Assembly: GCA_947502495.1 (NCBI GenBank)
Contig: CANNAC010000006.1
Coordinates: forward strand, 124,001-188,000
Origin: an uncultured Flavobacteriaceae bacterium
GTDB taxonomy: Bacteria; Bacteroidota; Bacteroidia; Flavobacteriales; Flavobacteriaceae
DNA length: 64,000 bases
Reading direction: 5' to 3'
Positions 62,178-64,000 of the stretch are shown in pieces (positions within the stretch are counted from its first letter, which is position 1; every line of letters starts with the position of its first letter). A program made the translations under genes and the position numbers. A model generated the notes under the pieces. It was not told the origin of the DNA, searched no databases, and saw only the letters and a program-made list of their open reading frames with translations.

Positions 62178-62716
62178 AAGAAGCGATACAACAAGCAAAA
62201 AAAAACGAACAAAAGGCATTTAATTTTTTATTAAATACTTTCTGGGATGACGTATATGGTTTTCAGCTCAAACGTATTCAAAATGAAAACGATGCAGAAG
62301 ACGTTACCATTCAAACTTTTTCTAGAGCTTTTGACAAAATAGATACTTACAAGACGGAATACAAGTTTAAAACTTGGCTCATTACTATTTCAAAAAATAT
62401 TCATATCGATTTATTACGAAAAGAAAAACGTTCTATTTCTACGGATATATCTAAAGATGATGAAAATTCGCTATTTCAAATTTTAGACGAAACGCCTTCC
62501 GCAGAAGACAAACTCATTACAGAACAAAATTTAGCGAAATTACTTCGCGATATTAAAAAGTTAAAACCACATTACCAAGAAGTTATTAACCTACGCTATT
62601 TTCAAGAGTTAAGCTACAAAGAGATCTCTACCAAATTAAACGAACCGATTAACAACGTTAAGGTAAAACTCTTACGTGCTAAAAAACTATTAGCCGAAAT
62701 TATTCAGAAAAAATAA
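62168..62716 (+). CDS. ECF-type RNA polymerase sigma factor
   Basis: This 182-residue factor starts at TTG (62168). Region 2 is LLNTFWDDVYGFQLKRIQNENDAEDVTIQTFSRAFDKIDTYKTEYKFKTWLITISKNIHIDLLRKEKRS, and region 4 is HYQEVINLRYFQELSYKEISTKLNEPINNVKVKLLRAKKLL. It overlaps the glycosyltransferase gene by 10 bp and so is co-translated with it. No anti-sigma gene is next to it, which is unusual for this class. Confidence 0.92.
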   Translation: MEIEEAIQQAKKNEQKAFNFLLNTFWDDVYGFQLKRIQNENDAEDVTIQTFSRAFDKIDTYKTEYKFKTWLITISKNIHIDLLRKEKRSISTDISKDDENSLFQILDETPSAEDKLITEQNLAKLLRDIKKLKPHYQEVINLRYFQELSYKEISTKLNEPINNVKVKLLRAKKLLAEIIQKK

Positions 62717-62787
62717 GTTTACATTTAACAGTCTTTAATTAAAAGCATCTCACTATTCTATAAGGGCATTTTTAATAGAATACTTTG

Positions 62788-62795
62788 TATCTTTG
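62788..62795 (+). promoter_or_regulatory. Candidate -7 promoter box of lipA
   Basis: TATCTTTG matches TAnnTTTG, 21 bp before the lipA ATG at 62817. Confidence 0.5.
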
Positions 62796-62816
62796 TACTT
62801 AGAAATTACAAAGTAA

Positions 62817-63695
62817 ATGAATACAGATACTGCTTCAAATATAATTCCAGAACGTATAGCAAAACCGAAATGGCTTCGTGTAAAGTTACCAACAGGTAAA
62901 AAATACACAGAACTTCGTGGTTTAGTAGATAAATATAAACTGAATACTATTTGCGCCTCTGGAAGCTGTCCAAACATGGGAGAATGTTGGGGAGAAGGTA
63001 CAGCAACCTTTATGATTCTTGGTAATGTTTGTACACGATCTTGTGGTTTTTGTGGTGTAAAAACCGGAAGACCAGAAACGGTTGACTGGGACGAACCAGA
63101 AAAAGTTGCTCGTTCTATTAAAATCATGAATATTAAGCACGCTGTTTTAACAAGTGTAGATCGTGATGACCTAAAAGATATGGGAAGCATCATGTGGAGT
63201 GAAACTGTAAAAGCAGTCCGCAGAATGAATCCGGAAACGACACTAGAAACACTTATTCCAGATTTTCAGGGAGTAGAATTACATATAGATAGAATAATCG
63301 ATGTTGCGCCAGAAGTGGTTTCGCATAATATTGAAACCGTTAGACGATTAACTCGTGAAGTTCGTATTCAAGCGAAATACGATAGAAGTTTAGGCGTTTT
63401 AAAATACCTAAAGCAACAAGGACAAAGACGTACAAAATCTGGTATTATGTTAGGTCTTGGTGAATTGCGAGAAGAAGTTATAGAAACGTTACATGATTTA
63501 AGAGCTAACGATGTAGACGTAGTAACTATTGGTCAATATTTACAACCTAGTAAAAAACATTTACCTGTAAAACAATTTATTACTCCAGATCAGTTTGAAG
63601 AGTATAGAGAAATTGGTTTAGGTCTTGGTTTCCGCCATGTAGAAAGTAGCGCATTAGTGCGTTCTTCTTACAAAGCACAAAAACACATTAACTAA
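62817..63695 (+). CDS. lipA: Lipoyl synthase
   Basis: This 292-residue radical SAM enzyme inserts two sulfurs into octanoyl groups on GcvH and 2-oxoacid dehydrogenase E2. The radical SAM cluster is CTRSCGFC (Cys72, Cys76, Cys79). The auxiliary cluster cysteines are in [13 protein letters not shown]. The end [12 protein letters not shown] carries the Arg-Ser-Ser motif. It would serve the GcvP system encoded earlier in the window. The TAA shares a base with the ATG of the next gene. Confidence 0.96.
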   Translation: MNTDTASNIIPERIAKPKWLRVKLPTGKKYTELRGLVDKYKLNTICASGSCPNMGECWGEGTATFMILGNVCTRSCGFCGVKTGRPETVDWDEPEKVARSIKIMNIKHAVLTSVDRDDLKDMGSIMWSETVKAVRRMNPETTLETLIPDFQGVELHIDRIIDVAPEVVSHNIETVRRLTREVRIQAKYDRSLGVLKYLKQQGQRRTKSGIMLGLGELREEVIETLHDLRANDVDVVTIGQYLQPSKKHLPVKQFITPDQFEEYREIGLGLGFRHVESSALVRSSYKAQKHIN

Positions 63696-64000
63696 TGGTT
63701 CATGTTGCAATAAACGGATTTGGAAGAATTGGCAGACGCGTTTTTAGACTACTTCAAAACAATCCAAATATCCAAGTTGTTGCCATAAATGACTTAGCAG
63801 ACGCAAGAACCTTAAGCCATCTTTTAAAATATGATAGTATTCATGGTGTTTTTCATGAAGATATTTCTTGTAACGAAGATCATATTATAGTTAACAATAA
63901 AAACATTCCGTTACTAAATAAACAAAAACTAGAAGATATTAATTGGAAACCTTTTAATGTCGATTTTGTTATTGAAGCAACTGGGAAATTTAAAACAGAA
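63695..64000 (+). CDS. gap: Glyceraldehyde-3-phosphate dehydrogenase (start only)
   Basis: 102 residues are visible before the window edge: VHVAINGFGRIGRRVFRLLQ is the Rossmann NAD-binding start, followed by VVAINDLADARTLSHLLKYDSIHG and IEATGKF. It converts glyceraldehyde-3-phosphate to 1,3-bisphosphoglycerate in glycolysis. The gene begins with ATG at 63695, overlapping the lipA stop. The catalytic Cys lies outside the window. Confidence 0.93.
   Translation, partial: MVHVAINGFGRIGRRVFRLLQNNPNIQVVAINDLADARTLSHLLKYDSIHGVFHEDISCNEDHIIVNNKNIPLLNKQKLEDINWKPFNVDFVIEATGKFKTE

Noticed and set aside
1-64000. tRNA, rRNA, CRISPR array, prophage or insertion sequence
   Set aside because: No cloverleaf with CCA-type ends, no rRNA segments, no regularly spaced repeats and no transposase or phage genes were seen on reading both strands. 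I could not run a covariance search.

Overview
The window is AT-rich chromosomal DNA (roughly one third G+C by eye) from a member of the Bacteroidota, most likely family Flavobacteriaceae. The signs are two proteins ending in type IX secretion (T9SS) sorting domains, a fused hypoxanthine phosphoribosyltransferase-adenylate kinase, a DUF1573 protein, the Bacteroidota promoter box TAnnTTTG upstream of many genes, almost no Shine-Dalgarno sites, several TTG starts, and dispersed palindromic repeats of a kind common in flavobacterial intergenic DNA. Genus cannot be told from the sequence alone. I saw no rRNA, tRNA, CRISPR array, insertion sequence or prophage.

Layout. 1-9.5 kb: housekeeping and secreted proteins (a cut-off secreted protein, a decayed outer-membrane gene, a YjjG-like nucleotidase, a polysaccharide deacetylase-like protein, RadC, a PaiB-like protein, a lipoprotein, a MORN-repeat protein, Mpl, a TPR protein). 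9.7-19 kb: a giant alpha-2-macroglobulin, DoxX, a lipoprotein, an M64 metallopeptidase with T9SS signal, a DUF4136 lipoprotein. 19-34 kb: ObgE, Hpt-Adk, PurK, PurE, an M3 peptidase, an ECF sigma factor with a small zinc-binding partner, a UbiA-like membrane protein, GcvP, a FabH-like enzyme, a methyltransferase and a glycosyltransferase. 35-38.8 kb: a DNA/RNA endonuclease coupled to a large T9SS protein that is broken by a 4-bp duplication. 52-64 kb: ValS, DUF1573, a retropepsin/PDZ protein, an aminotransferase, MurB, two ECF sigma factors, an anti-sigma factor, a glycosyltransferase, LipA and the start of GAPDH.

The most interesting region is 39.0-52.2 kb. It begins with an ECF sigma factor, a TPR-type membrane partner, a lipoprotein and a membrane-anchored TPR-CHAT protein. 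It continues with a C39-like/VKOR/thioredoxin disulfide-forming protein, a C39-peptidase ABC exporter, an HlyD adaptor and a TlpA-like lipoprotein. Scattered among these are five small genes for double-glycine leader peptides. Their leaders are nearly identical, but their cores are unrelated and carry 4, 4, 4, 6 and 6 cysteines. One of the five (48407-48571) is only 54 codons long and easy to miss. Each peptide gene is preceded, 26-28 nt before its ATG, by a conserved 34-35 nt element of two interleaved inverted repeats. This is the signature of an H-type RNA pseudoknot, and it shows compensatory base changes between copies. Four of the five copies also have a TCTCGCGA(G) box exactly 13 bp upstream of the pseudoknot.

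How the parts may work together (inference): the exporter cleaves the leaders after GG and moves the cores out through ABC and HlyD, with an outer-membrane channel such as TolC encoded elsewhere. The VKOR/thioredoxin and TlpA-like proteins would form or shuffle the disulfides. The pseudoknot leaders and shared box would let all five peptide genes be controlled together. No RiPP-modifying enzyme and no clear immunity gene is visible.
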